A stretch of DNA of 64,000 nucleotides, taken from the NCBI GenBank assembly GCA_964020085.1, contig OZ026603.1, positions 8,156,746 through 8,220,745 of the forward strand. The letters are read 5' to 3'. This document shows positions 1 to 11,746 of the stretch, one piece after another. Both the position numbers and the translations under genes were made by a program. The stretch is from Micromussa lordhowensis. Taxonomy: Eukaryota > Cnidaria > Anthozoa > Scleractinia > Lobophylliidae. The number at the start of each line of letters is the position of its first letter. Position 1 is the stretch's first letter. The notes beneath the pieces are model-generated. The model made no database searches, was not told the origin of the DNA, and was given only the letters and a program-made list of their open reading frames with translations.

Positions 1-1406
1 TACGCAGTTTGTTTCTTGACAAGAAACATATATTCAGGGAGATAGAAATGTTATTGATAATGCTGATTACAGCTGGCGCCAGTTCGTCCTGGATAACGCT
101 AATCCTGAAATAAATAACTCTCAACATAAACGTTTATTACATGAAAACATCCCCCTCTTTCATCTGATAAAAAGATTCACCGAGATAACCATTTTACGTG
201 TTATATATATCGGCCGTCTGGTATCAAATGATTCTTTCTAAAGGATAATGGCGAAGGCCAGAAGACCATTTGCTGCAGTGCTCATGATCCTGGATAAAAG
301 AAACGATCGTAGTTTGCGTAGAATTCTACATTTTCATCAATTTAACAAGCCTCAACCTTAGCTTGTACCCTTTTCTGACACGTTTACATTTTGGTGGCGC
401 CTTCAAGTCGAGCAATATCTGTTACTACTGCATCATATTCCACAATAGTACACATGACCCCACCCAGAGAATGCGCGATTTGGTGGCTGGCTACACGATC
501 CAAGCAGTTTGCCAATCCACGGAAATAATTACTTAACACAGGTGCTATTAGCATGCAATGGTGTATACTGGTGTCGACTGGGTACGTGACTCTCTTCGTA
601 TTTAAATCATGAAGATCCAAGCGTCATTTTGTTTCAAGGCGCAGACAGGTCATCTTCTCTTCTCCTCCCCCCCCCCCCCCCACCTCCCCAAAAACAGGAA
701 TTCCCGTGTGAAAAGGCTCAGGATGCTCGTGGTAAAAATCTGAATCAACCCCCAAAGGACACCAATTTGGGCGTGGCTTGAGCTTTAAAACGGACCCGTT
801 TAAAGCGGACGAGAGGGCCTTAGCTTGTTCATCATTTATTTGAGTGCGCAACCCTGAAAAATACATTTACGGCTAAAAAACCCGGAGCGAGATCAAAATC
901 CGTGATTTACACTCCAAGGCTAGGCGACGAGCCCCCAACCCATAAACATTGTAGATTCCGCCCCGGTCCCCTGGAAAGGGGCTCCACTGGTTGTTTACAA
1001 ATCAAGTTCATCGCCGCCCGATTAATCTGCACCGTACAGGAAACCAAAACTCAAGTAATGTCAAAATAACTCGTGCCCGCACACCTAATATGGCTTTGTA
1101 GAAGCCGAGGCAATTGAAAAGGGAGATAAACCTGCTTGATAGTAATGCAGATAATACATTGGGGTAAAGAGGTCGCGTTAAAATGTGAGTAAATAACGTC
1201 AGTCTGAGCTATTTGTACAGGAAACCAAAAATCTGAAAAAAGTAAATATTACTGATACCAATGCAATGGCGCCATCTGAAGTGTGCTGGACAAGGCAGGA
1301 ATGTTATATGTAATGTAATAATTAATACCTAACTATCTAGCAAAAAATGGCTAATTTTTTCCCTTTTCTTGCGATATAACACAGTGAAAAGTGAACAGAT
1401 TATTTA

Positions 1407-1514
1407 ACAATTAGATTATGAGCTCGCGATTTCTATTGCGTGATAGTTGACGAGGGCGCACCCGAAGTCAGCTATCGCACGATAGAAATCGAGAGCGAAT
1501 AATCTAATTGTTTT
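1407..1514. repeat. palindromic element (MITE-like hairpin)
   Basis: The left arm (ACAATTAGATTAT...CGATTTCTATTGCGTGATAG) is mirrored by the right arm (CGCACGATAGAAATCG...ATAATCTAATTGT), with the centre near 1458. A third copy of the same arm occurs at about 1899-1950, just beyond the next palindrome, which suggests nested insertion or fold-back duplication. Confidence 0.7.
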
Positions 1515-1905
1515 AGTATAAATCTATTAGTCGTTCAAAACTTTATCTAAATCCTCTTCACAGACACTTCGAAAACGCCAAGAAGCGGCCGACATTCTAT
1601 TAACAAGGGCTACTATAGATCTATCACAGAATAGATAGTGAGTAGCGTGGCCAATCAGAGAACGGCATTCGTGATAGAACGCTAATAGACTTATACTAAG
1701 TATTTTTAGTATTAATCTACTAGCGTTCTATCAAGAATGGCGTTCTCTGATTGGCTACCCTCTTGTAGATAGTGATTTGCGTAGCTGGGAATTAACGCTT
1801 AGTGTTAGCAGACGGGGGGCTGCTTCTTTGTGTTTTCGAAGTGCCTGTGAAGAGGATTTAGATAAAGTTTTGAACGACTAGTACATTTACACTAAAGCAA
1901 TTAGA
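1515..1905. repeat. long inverted repeat (MITE-like)
   Basis: The outer arms (TTCAAAACTTTATCTAAATC near 1534 and its complement near 1863) and the inner arms (GATAGAACGCTAATAGACTT near 1674 and its complement near 1710) form an imperfect palindrome centred near 1700. No transposase frame is present, so it is probably non-autonomous. Confidence 0.65.
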
Positions 1906-2400
1906 TTATTCGCTCTCGATTTCTACCCGTGATAGTTGACTCCGGCTGCCCCCTCGTCAACAATCTGTTGCCAAACCGTACCCGCAGCGATGGCGATTGC
2001 AAAACAAATAAAATTTGAAACGGTATTTTATGAGTATTGTTGTACTCATAAAATAACGGTCCAACGACAAGCAACATATAAATATAGACTTGTTTGTCAA
2101 ACACTTTCTTTAACTTCTCTAAGATTAACAGTATATCTTGCATTTCTATGAATAACAGGATGTTTCGCTATCTGTTGCCAAACCGTACCCGCAGCGATGG
2201 CGATGGCAAATTTGAAACAGTATCGTACCATGGTCCAAAAGGTCGCGCAATACTGATAAATTCCAAACTAGAAACGTTTTCACGTTAATTTCCGCGATGG
2301 AAAGATTGTTATAAATTGACTTTTCATTACAGGATCGACGGCGAAATATCACTTGCAATCATACGATTACCTATACTTCATCAATTATTTGCCGGGCACA

Positions 2401-2560
2401 TATAAAATGAGTATGACACAACCTGCTACGAACAACTCGTGTTTTACACGTCTTCTGTAAAGACAGAACTCGAGATTTTCGTAACTTCTATTCAGTGTTC
2501 GCAGGCTAAAATGGGAGAAATCGATTCAATCGAATTGATAGATTATGAACATTCAAGTTG
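2401..2560 (+). other. possible TATA promoter plus short first coding exon
   Basis: A TATAAAA box at 2401-2407 lies about 105 bp upstream of an ATG at 2511. The 50-nt open exon encodes MGEIDSIELIDYEHSS plus two bases and ends at a consensus GTAAGT donor (2561). I could not find a following exon in compatible phase: the nearest downstream acceptors run straight into stops. It could be an orphan exon, part of a gene I cannot resolve, or chance. Confidence 0.25.
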
Positions 2561-5025
2561 GTAAGTCAGTAACTATCCGACAAAATTGAGCACTAGAGCT
2601 CTTTTAAATGTAAATGTACACAAAAAATAAATAAAAATAAGACCTACGTATTATTAAATACAGAGAAGTAATAAATCAGATAACGACACTAAAACAAGTA
2701 GTTTAAGTGTATAAATTACTGTACAATGTTATATATGATTTGCAAATATGGCAATTACACTGAGTCAAAAATGAAACAGGTATTTTTTGTAGTTGATTTC
2801 CACGAACTTGAATTTGTGGATTGTTTGGTTAACAATATAATCTGGAAGGTTCAAAGGACATTCGCTATAAAGGGAATTTATTACTCGGGCTTCCGCTGGA
2901 AAATGCAACCGTTTTTCCTCGCCAAAAGGGGGGTCATGGTCCCAGGCGTTCCATGCGTAGACTGCGGAAACTGGGGACGAGAAACACGACATTGCTCGCT
3001 TGTGACAGAAAGTTTTTGGCAAGTATCGCGCCATAAACGTTTATCTCGCATACAAAGATGTCGATCTTTTTACGAAAGGGTCGGTCCTCGAATTATATTC
3101 TTCAAAGCCAGCCAGGTAAGCTCATGCTCGAAACGTTCTCGTGGGGTAACAACTGAGCCGATGGCTGTTATTTTAGAAGTTAGAACATTGCAGTAAAACT
3201 GAAATCATAGACTAATGCAATAAAACGAACTAAATACGAAAACGTTTTTGGACTCGCAGCTTCGCACAAAATCTGTTGATCCCCAAATTTATAAAGATAA
3301 GACTTTCGGTTACTTGAATTAAATATCTTACCTCCAAGTTAGTTGGCTTTTCTAGTGGGGCGTAGATAAAATTTGCATTGTGTGATTTTGACCGATTTTG
3401 GATGCTGTTACGATTTTAAATGCTGTTACGTGACACGAATACACGAACACCAAACAAAACAGAATGCCTCATCTTCCCTTGTGAACAAGTCCCTTTTAAA
3501 AAATACTCCTACCTTGATTCAATAAAAATATGTAGCTTGAGAATTTCTTCACGAACTGCGTTAAGGATCGCAGATTCTCGGAAAACACAACTTTAAAGTT
3601 TATGCAAATATGTGCAATGTAAATTGACACCTCGTCATTGGACTGTTGTTTTGGCGAAGCCACCTTATCCCACTTTATCATGATTCGTTTCAGCTCTATC
3701 GAAAGAGATTATTCGCTCTCCAAGGAGATATGACTCTTGAAAAGGCACGGCAAAGGTATCCAGCTGCATGATTCACTCGCATCGCCCACGAGTAGTAAAC
3801 GAACTTCCTACAATTTCTGCTAGCCAGCTGCTAGCCTAGTAATCGCCATTAGTTTAAAAAAGACCTGGAAAATTCTTTGCAAACAAGTTCTCCATAAATG
3901 CGTACACAGCTGTGTTTGATTCTTGAACCAAAATGGTTTAAACTTACAACTTGCGATTGGATTAGGAGGATAGTCAACGAAGCAACTTGAATAGAAAATA
4001 TCTCAGCTGAAAATATCCTGATTCTTTTATTTGTGTTTATTGTGCTCAATACGCGTCCTGCTACTCGTAAAGTACGATTTGGTACTGCGGTACGAAGCCC
4101 GAGTTAACGATCTTAGAGCGTCTAGTTTTACCAAAAGAAATGATGTTATGTAGCTTGTGACGTAACTAGACCCAGTACTTGGTTGGGGGAGTTTCTGTCA
4201 TCCGGGATATAGATATCGCTGAACTCTTTTGCGCAGCATTCTCAGCAAGTGAAGGGAATTTTTCCCTTCCTCCACACCCCATTTTCTCTATTTTCTATAT
4301 TAGTTGGCGCTTTCTCCCTCACCTTTGCTAGGCTAATACTTTGGTATGTTTCTAAGCTTGCTATCAAAATAAAAGACCACACCCGCGGCCACTATATACT
4401 AGTTGAGAGTGTTGAGTTTTATTACCCAGCAAACACTGAGAGCTCAGTCAAAGCTACACCCCTATATGAATTCTGTATGTATATGTTGCATTTAAGTGTG
4501 AGGAACAAGATACATAAAGAGATTGAACATTAGTTTGTTTGCAAAAGAAAAAAAAACCCGCCGTCTGGGACCAAATGCACTAAAAGATATTAGACGCAAT
4601 GACGAGGGCAACCCGGAAGACAACGCCATGTAGAAAATTAGTTTATATTTTACCTTCCAATTTCGCAATTGTGACAATTTTCTAGATCTATTCAGTGCAC
4701 CTATCGGTCTCAGAACTTGCCCATGTTAACTATGTAATGCTTGCGTTCAATTCCAAATGAAAATGCGAACGTTGTTGTGCAGAGGACACTATTGTTCTAC
4801 TCATCACCCATTTGTCTGGTGACGTTCTCGTTGCCGTTGCCGTTGCCTTCGCGGTTTGCCTAACTACGGAGCGATCCTATTTAACGAGGCTGAGGTGTTC
4901 AGCCTGCCAATCACAAATCCCAAAGGACGAGCTCCCATTTGATTGGCTTATTCACTTAGGTCTAAATCTGTAAATTACGCAGTTGCGAAGAGCTTCATTT
5001 GAAAGTGTTTGTTTTGTGGTGAAAG
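2561..5025. other. no recognisable gene
   Basis: The longest open frame (2726-3196, +) overlaps an open frame on the other strand (2765-3034), and neither resembles a family I know. A GTTGCC microrepeat sits near 4830. I see no convincing exons, RNA genes or terminal repeats. Confidence 0.4.
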
Positions 5026-5132
5026 CATGGCATTCATGGACAACCTCCCTTCCGGAATTACTCAGAGCGGGATATTGGTGAAGAAAACTCACAAAGCACG
5101 ATTTCACAGACTCAGGCAGCAAATTCTGTCAT
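5026..5132 (+). other. possible first coding exon, partly duplicated in inverse
   Basis: An ATG at 5026 opens a 35-codon frame ending at a GTGAGA donor (5133). The end of the exon, encoding HKARFHRLRQQILSL, together with the following intron-like DNA, is copied in reverse orientation at about 8170-8222, at the end of the inverted repeat that flanks the first GPCR. No downstream exon was identified and I do not recognise the peptide. Confidence 0.25.
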
Positions 5133-5831
5133 TGGTGAGATTTCGTTAGTAAAAATAACTTTACTAAGGGTAACGATGTTTTCGGAAAGTAATTCTCTTT
5201 TTCATCTTTATAGATATTTTTTCTCACACTAATTTCCAGTTCACTTTCTTTCTTTGGCGAGAGTCTGAAAAATTGACGTTAATTATCAGTGGCATCGATC
5301 AACATCATCCGATCTTGCAGATCGACAAAAGCCATTTCCGATGAACTTTCACTTGCCTAGAAAAAAATGATATATAGGCTTGATATATATTTCTCAAACT
5401 CATTAATAATTTTACTTCTCCGTTTACTCCTTAGTTTTTTAATCGATTGAGAAGATATATCAAACATTCGAGACAGCGTTTCATCGGTTATCCACACACC
5501 TCGAATTTTGTCAAAAGTACTCCGCTGCGCGTCGTATTTTCAACTCTCTTCTCGGTGTTTGGATATCCCGCTGAAACACTGTCACTCGTGTTTGATATAT
5601 TGCATATAGTCCTCGTCGTTGTGGATGTTTAGTAACTATAGCAACCCCTTAATGAACAATAAGAGTTTCATTCTCAGACAGTCAAAGGAAATAAGGCCTA
5701 GAACTTTTGATATTGTCGGTATATTAAGTAAGGCAATGGCTCACTGACTGATTAAATTGCACAATATTCGATTCAGGACCATTCAGGTCAATACAAATCC
5801 AAAAGGAAGCACTGAAATCGGTTTTTCCGGT
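5091..5831 (+). repeat. left arm of long inverted repeat around GPCR 1
   Basis: This arm matches the reverse complement of 7687-8222 nearly base for base. Examples are CTCGTCGTTGTGGATGTTTA near 5614 against its complement near 7880, and GGAAGCACTGAAATCGGTTT near 5804 against its complement near 7692. The left arm carries an extra block of about 190 bp (roughly 5393-5600) missing from the right arm, inserted at a TATATA-rich spot. Arm length without it is about 540-550 bp. Confidence 0.85.
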
Positions 5832-5988
5832 AGACCAAAAATAATTTCTGGTTGCATGTCAAAACAGAGCGTTGATTTCATTTGTTTAACAAATAATGCG
5901 CTGTTTTATTTCAGTATCACGAAATCTTGGAAGAGAAATAGTAGACTGAATTTCCCTTTGGTAAGACCAAAAAACAATCGACTCTCAG

Positions 5989-6272
5989 CATAGTTAATAA
6001 AGGGGAATGGTTATGAAGCCCGGCAAACATCAAAGGAGCAAAAAAAGATGCCAAGATTTATGTTGGAAGGTCCACGACTGTGCACAATGTTTTGTTTTGC
6101 GTTCATACACTATGCATGATTACGTAATCAAAACATGTCTATTGGTTAGTTCCTCGGTCAGTAGTAAACAACTATTGTGTTTTGTGCACGATCAAGGCCA
6201 AAAAAGAGAACAAAAACATACAACAAAGAACTTTGTCGAGTTTCATAACCATTCCCCTCTATTAAACTATGC
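5989..6272. mobile_element. MITE with about 30-bp terminal inverted repeats
   Basis: The left end GCATAGTTAATAAAGGGGAA is mirrored at the right end by TTCCCCTCTATTAAACTATGC, and the TIR continues into GGTTATGAA / TTCATAACC. The interior has no transposase. It lies between the left inverted-repeat arm and GPCR 1. Confidence 0.7.
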
Positions 6273-6574
6273 TCTTAGCTACAAAATCTAGAGAGAAACT
6301 GAAAAAAACTATGATGAAAAAAACTATATCAGTTTTATAACGATTTTATGCAGAAAAAGGAAAACAAAACATCAGTGTTGTATTTTCGGAGAAACGGAAG
6401 ACCAAGTCATTTTCCTATCTATTTTTAAATCTCGTTAGGAAAGGACAAAATATCAGTTTCACATCGTGGACAGATCATTTGCATTCATCAAGCTCACAAA
6501 GGCGTAACTAGACAGTATTGACTTCAGGTATAACACATTGAGGGCTACACGCGAAATAACACTTCAGCTTCGGC

Positions 6575-7627
6575 ATGAACTCTACATTGACCACAATTGA
6601 AGTTTTTGCCCAGCAGTTAAAAAGCCGATCAACTGGCGTTCGAGCAACAGAATCCTTTTTTATGTTGCTGATAAACTTCGTTTCTTTTACCGGAAACCTT
6701 CTGCTTGGAATCGCAGTCATCAAAAACCCGAATCTTCGCAGAACTGTGCCAAACATGTACATTATAACTTTGGCTGTTTCAGACTTCCTGATGTCTTTGC
6801 TGGGGATTCCATTTTCAGTGGCTTCTCTTATTGTTGGAGAATGGCTTTCAAGCAACTTTGTGTGCCAGTTTCAAGGGTTCTGGATTCTTCTGATGTGCGC
6901 CGTGTCGTTACAAACTTTAGCTGTGACCGCTGTAAACAGGTATTTTCGAGTTGTTCGTTCACGAACGCTGTATCAGAAACTCTTCAACATGAAGACAACA
7001 AGAAATACAATCGTAATTCTGTGGATAATGGCTTTCTTTGCGCCTCTTCCCTACGTTGCATCCGGACACGAGTTTTTCTTTCACACTGGAAAAGTGTTCT
7101 GCGCGCACGACGCTGAAAGCCTGTCTCATGGTTACGGAGCTTATCTGGTTCTCTGCTATGTGGCCATCCCCTTAATTATCATAATAACTTGTTACACAAG
7201 AGTTTTCATCGCGGTGCGCAAACACAACCTTAAGTTTCAACTCAGAAGAAACCAGCATGATCGCCGGCCGACGGAAGGCAGACTCTCAATAGATGAAGTA
7301 AATGTTACCTATGTTCTTCTAGTCGTTGTGATAGGTTTTCTAACTTGCTGGACGCCTGTGATGATAATCGATATGATCGACTTTATAAATGCTGACTGGA
7401 AGCTTAAACGACAAGTGTATGTGAGTTACACTTGTTTCGGATTTGCCAGCACTTCGCTCAACCCCGTCATATACGGCATCATGAATCGTTCCTTCCGCGC
7501 GGAATATTTCAGCATTTTGTCATCCTTGAAGAGGTGTGTTGTAAGATCGCAGAAGCAGTGTGAAATTCAAACTGTTTCAGTACGGCCGGCTGTTGGTGAT
7601 AATAATGTAGCTTTGGCTCGCAGATAA
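6575..7627 (+). CDS. melatonin-receptor-like class A GPCR, copy 1
   Basis: Intronless CDS of 350 aa for a seven-pass plasma-membrane receptor of the rhodopsin family. Seen: TM1 with GN at 40-41, TM2 LAVSD with D70, extracellular Cys97 and Cys176 for the conserved disulfide, an NRY motif at 121-123 in place of DRY, TM5 P200, TM6 CWTP at 258-261, TM7 NPVIY at 296-300 followed by the helix-8 segment GIMNRSFRAEY, and a short tail with Cys321 and Cys329. NST at residue 2 is a possible glycosylation site. The NRY motif and the TM7/helix-8 wording recall melatonin receptors, whose relatives are expanded in anthozoans; the ligand is not shown by sequence and melatonin is only a guess. Start chosen at the first in-frame ATG. 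It lies between inverted-repeat arms and has a close paralogue at 11747. Confidence 0.93.
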   Translation: MNSTLTTIEVFAQQLKSRSTGVRATESFFMLLINFVSFTGNLLLGIAVIKNPNLRRTVPNMYIITLAVSDFLMSLLGIPFSVASLIVGEWLSSNFVCQFQGFWILLMCAVSLQTLAVTAVNRYFRVVRSRTLYQKLFNMKTTRNTIVILWIMAFFAPLPYVASGHEFFFHTGKVFCAHDAESLSHGYGAYLVLCYVAIPLIIIITCYTRVFIAVRKHNLKFQLRRNQHDRRPTEGRLSIDEVNVTYVLLVVVIGFLTCWTPVMIIDMIDFINADWKLKRQVYVSYTCFGFASTSLNPVIYGIMNRSFRAEYFSILSSLKRCVVRSQKQCEIQTVSVRPAVGDNNVALARR

Positions 7628-7686
7628 AACGAAACTGAATCCGTGTTTTCTTTTTTGTAGTTTTTATGGCTTTCTGCTAGTAATCG

Positions 7687-8222
7687 GTAAAACCGATTTC
7701 AGTGCTTCCTTTTGGATTTGTATTGACCTGAATGGTCCTGAATATTGTGCAATTTAATCAGTCAGTGAGCCATTGCCTTATTTAATATACCGACAATATC
7801 AAAAGTTCTAGGCCTTATTCCTTTGACTGTCTGAAAATGAAACTCTTATTGTTCATTAAGGGGTTGCTATAGTTACTAAACATCCACAACGACGAGGACC
7901 ATATATATATACATATATATATCAAGCTTATATATAATTTTTTTCTGGTCAAGTGAAAGTTCATCGGAAATGGCTTTTGTCTGCAAGATCGGATGATGTT
8001 GATCGATGCCACTGATAATTAAAGTCAAGTTCAATTTTTCAGACTCTCGCCAAAGAAAGAAAGTAAACTGGAAATTAGTGTGAGAAAAAATATCTAGCAT
8101 AAAGATGAAAAAGAGAATTACTTTCCGAAAACATCGTTACCCTTAGTAAAGTTATTTTTCCTAATGAAATCTCACCAATGACAGAATTTGCTGCCTGAGT
8201 CTGTGAAATCGTGCTTTGTAAC
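7687..8222 (-). repeat. right arm of long inverted repeat around GPCR 1
   Basis: Reverse-complement partner of 5091-5831. Its outer end carries an inverted copy of the end of the possible exon at 5026-5132. A (TA)n-rich tract at about 7902-7935 marks where the left arm has its extra 190 bp. The arm starts about 60 bp after the GPCR stop codon. Confidence 0.85.
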
Positions 8223-11200
8223 GGTGCTTTTTAATCGTGCTTTGAAATTCAGTGAGTAATCGAGCGAGTTATTTCAAAATCGGGCGAGCGCGAAACGCGA
8301 GGCTGATTAGAAATTACGAGAACGATTACTCCCTGAATTGTACTCCTACCTGGTCCTATTACTAATAAATCGTATTATTATACATCAGACTAACTATAAA
8401 AAATCTGATTAGTCAAGAGCATTCAATCAATTCACGATAGCTTGTGAACTTGACATGATAAATGCAAAATCTGCTGCAGATATTGCATTTATCATATCAA
8501 GTTTAACGTCTGCCTGGTTACTAAGCCCCTTGGAGTGTTCTCCTCAGAAACAAAATGGCTGAACGCTTCGCTTCTGTTTCTGAGTATGAATTCGGTTTTC
8601 GCATGATATCATGAATCATCAAAACCGGGGTCTGTGTTATCTGCCGAAGCCGAAGGCTGAGGCAGATAACACAGACACGAGGTGCTCAACCTCATCCAAT
8701 AATTGTTTATTTATAAAATATTTCGAAATTAAAAAAGTTTTTAGAGAACTTCTTTTGAGCGGAAAAGTCAGTAACGCTCTCCAAGTTTTAAAATATTGTA
8801 GGAAACATTAAGAAGGAAGCAATAAAAGCGCGCGTAATTGGCGTGCGAATCATGTGGGTACCCATTTGAAAAACTTGAAAATGGACAACCACGTGATCGC
8901 GCGCCGATTACGTGGCAAATACGCACGCAGGGAAACAATCACGATCGAAAATTTTGTTATAGATACGATTATAAAAAAAAATCAATTGTCGAACTTGCCC
9001 AATCTGAAAACAGAAAAATCTCAATAGTCGTCGAAAGAACATTGAAGTTCCTTCGCTAGAAGGTTAATGCGAGAAATGTTTTAGTGTGAGTATTAATTTA
9101 GTATATAGTATGATTATTTTATTTTCTAATCAAGTTTTGTTGCATGCGCGACATTTTTTAACCAGTACAGTGACAATATGAACGTTTGAAAATTCAGTCT
9201 TCACATTTTTGCTCAGAAACCAACTTGAAGCAGCCTTGAGTCGTGAAGTACTCGAATGTTTACCGACAACAACAAAATTTATTTATACCAGAAGTACAGT
9301 TGAGTAGAATCTAAGACAGCTCTTAGAGTACCTGGGAAAATATTGGGCTTTGAATCAGTTCTCTATAATATCGTGTATCTTTTCGACAGCTGATTTAGTT
9401 TAAGTTTAATGTCACAAAAAATAATAAGATCGTAGTTGTCATTGTTGTGAAGTACAGTAATAATAAAGAAATACCGATTGTCTCCCTGTGTGGTCACTTA
9501 TGATGTAGATCGCGACGTTTTCACTTTATACTGCTAGTCTTGTACAAACTCTTGCTCTTAGGCCATCGAAGCTTGATTAAGAAAATAACACAAACAGCGG
9601 TGATAAACATTGTATTCCAACGCATTTTTATATAGAACTTGACGATTCGTATGCTAGTCAACATACATCTTCAATAGTGACCGTTACAATTTTTGAAACC
9701 TATATGTATAGGTTAGTCTAGTCTTCTTTAGGCGATGTGCTCGGCTGGTTAGGCGTATAGAGCTGTGATTGGCGCATTTCGATCTGGGTACGGGCCAGGA
9801 CATTCTTCACAAGTGGTTTTATTTATTGCGACGACCACCCACAATATCTGGCTCGTACCCAGGCCCGTTAAATTTTGATCAAAAGAGAGGGAAATCGGGG
9901 AACGTAGATTCACAGTCCCACAATTCTCACAGGGCAGAAAATTCCGGACATAGGCCATTCCGAAATTGCGCCGGGAACTGGAGCGAGTTTCAGATTTTTG
10001 CCCCTGGGCCAAAACCCGAGGAGGCATTTATAGGACCCCCCGCGTATAAAGAATGTGAAATATTGGTGTAGTATCGGTAGTGTGCGAATCGAGCCCGATT
10101 TGAAGAAACTAGGCGCGCACGACGGTCCCGGTCACGATCTGCGAAATTCGACGGTAAAATATAATTCATTTTTTTTAGGCCTTGTCATTGAGTAAACGGA
10201 GGTGTCGATAACCGCCTTTACTCGGGTTTTGTTCAACTAATCATTTAGTAACATCCTTTCCGTTTTGCTTGTTTTATATGAACTTTCAAAAGTCAATTTC
10301 AGCAAGGCCCTATAGTCTAGCCCAGTCGCTAAACTCTCCCTTCTCCCATCTGGGTTCAACACCACCCCCCCCCCCCACCTCTCCCTACCAGGACAGACCA
10401 TTGCTTCCTACTTGTTTCGTCGACTACGTGACCAAATGAAAAGGCAGCCATTTGTGTTAAGCGTTGCTGATTGTTGCTGTCAGTTTTTTTCGTTTTTCAT
10501 TGGTCAAAGGCTATTATCAACTTTTCTATGCGAAAAATGAAACTGAAAACAGATTTCTATATCCGGACTCTTCTGATGAAACCACTTCGTAATGATAAGA
10601 TATTTACACATATATAATTAAACCAAATAGCTCCAGACATGACATACAGCACATCCGTCGAATGGAAAGAAATTATTAAGTTCAAAAGCCGCTCACTATG
10701 AAAAGTAACTTCCTCGGGGTTATTTTTTATTTTTTCCCCCTTTTTCCCCAAACAATAGATCAACTTTGAATTGCAGCTTTTGAAATTTTCATGTCAAAGA
10801 AAAAAAAAAACAATTAACGTAAGACTGTAAACTGATCATTCTGTAATCCCCCTTTTTTTTCTCATTGTTGCAATTGTTTCTAATATACGTACTAAATCCC
10901 CTTCATGAAACAAAACAAAAAACTGTATTTCTTATTTTAATGACTGGTTTGTCAGAAGCAACCACTAAGCACTCAGATAAAATCGCGTCACTGCCGAGAC
11001 AACCTAGAATAATAAAGGGGTGAATCCTCTCCTTTGAGTGTCTAATTATTAAAAAAAGCAATTTATTTTTACGTGACTAGAAGTACTAATTTACACATTG
11101 CCACAAAACAGGATGGTGCAATGTTGTACAAACGCAAACTGTTAGAAATAACACAACTTTGATGCAGGAAAATATAACAATTATTCAGCGCGATTTGTCG

Positions 11201-11746
11201 GATATGCATATAATGCGTATTTGTACTTGATTTTTCAAAACGTTTCGTAGAGTTTATGTTTCACCGACAGGTTGATAGCTAAAGATTATTTTCAATTTTT
11301 ACCGTGAGAAGTGTTAACATGACGACAATTAGTAGAGCCAACAAGTTTTTCATAAAACAAATATGAAGCTTAACGTTTAATTAAGCGCCCTAGACTTCAC
11401 ATGAAATCTATGTATTACACTCAAGGGTTTTCCGCAAGAAAATTGAGCGTCGAAGAAATAAATTATCTCTATGTCAACTACATCTCCAGGGGAACCTTTT
11501 CATTCTCAATCATGTCTGTAAACGTTATCTTTTCGTATCGCTTCATTTGCATCGTTGGCTAAGAGTGAAAGTGATCGAATTGAGCTGGCTTATGTGACAG
11601 GATATTTCCTAGAGGCTGGTAATGAAAATGACGGAAGCCTTTTAACCTGCGCAAAACAACAAGCATCTAAAGACCTGACTTGTCATTTGAAAGTTGAAAA
11701 TAATTGCAAAACCTGATCTACTCTCGAACTTTGATACCGATTCAGG
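8223..11746. other. intergenic region with hairpins, no gene seen
   Basis: Two clear hairpins are present: 8449-8504 (ACTTGACATGATAAATGCAA mirrored) and 8631-8675 (arms TCTGTGTTATCTGCC / GGCAGATAACACAGA). A C12 tract lies at 10365-10376. The open frames at 9749-10071 run on both strands in GC-richer DNA that looks like repeat rather than gene. The last 200 bp should hold the GPCR 2 promoter, but no clear core element stands out. Confidence 0.45.

Larger units (their letters stand above)
1..2400. other. gene-poor stretch with inverted and direct repeats
   Basis: I see no supportable host gene here. A minus-strand frame from about 866 to 384 is open except for one stop and has protein-like composition, but I recognise no family and its middle is coded by a C homopolymer (667-681). 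The rest is repeat: palindromes at 1407-1514 and 1515-1905, and a direct duplication in which a block beginning TCTGTTGCCAAACCGTACCC occurs near 1968 and again near 2169. Confidence 0.5.

Noticed and set aside
6841..7116. 91-codon + strand frame inside GPCR 1, with a close counterpart at 12040-12315 in GPCR 2
   Set aside because: It lies in an alternate phase of the receptor CDS. Its similarity between copies follows from the near-identical receptor DNA, so it is not evidence of an overlapping gene.
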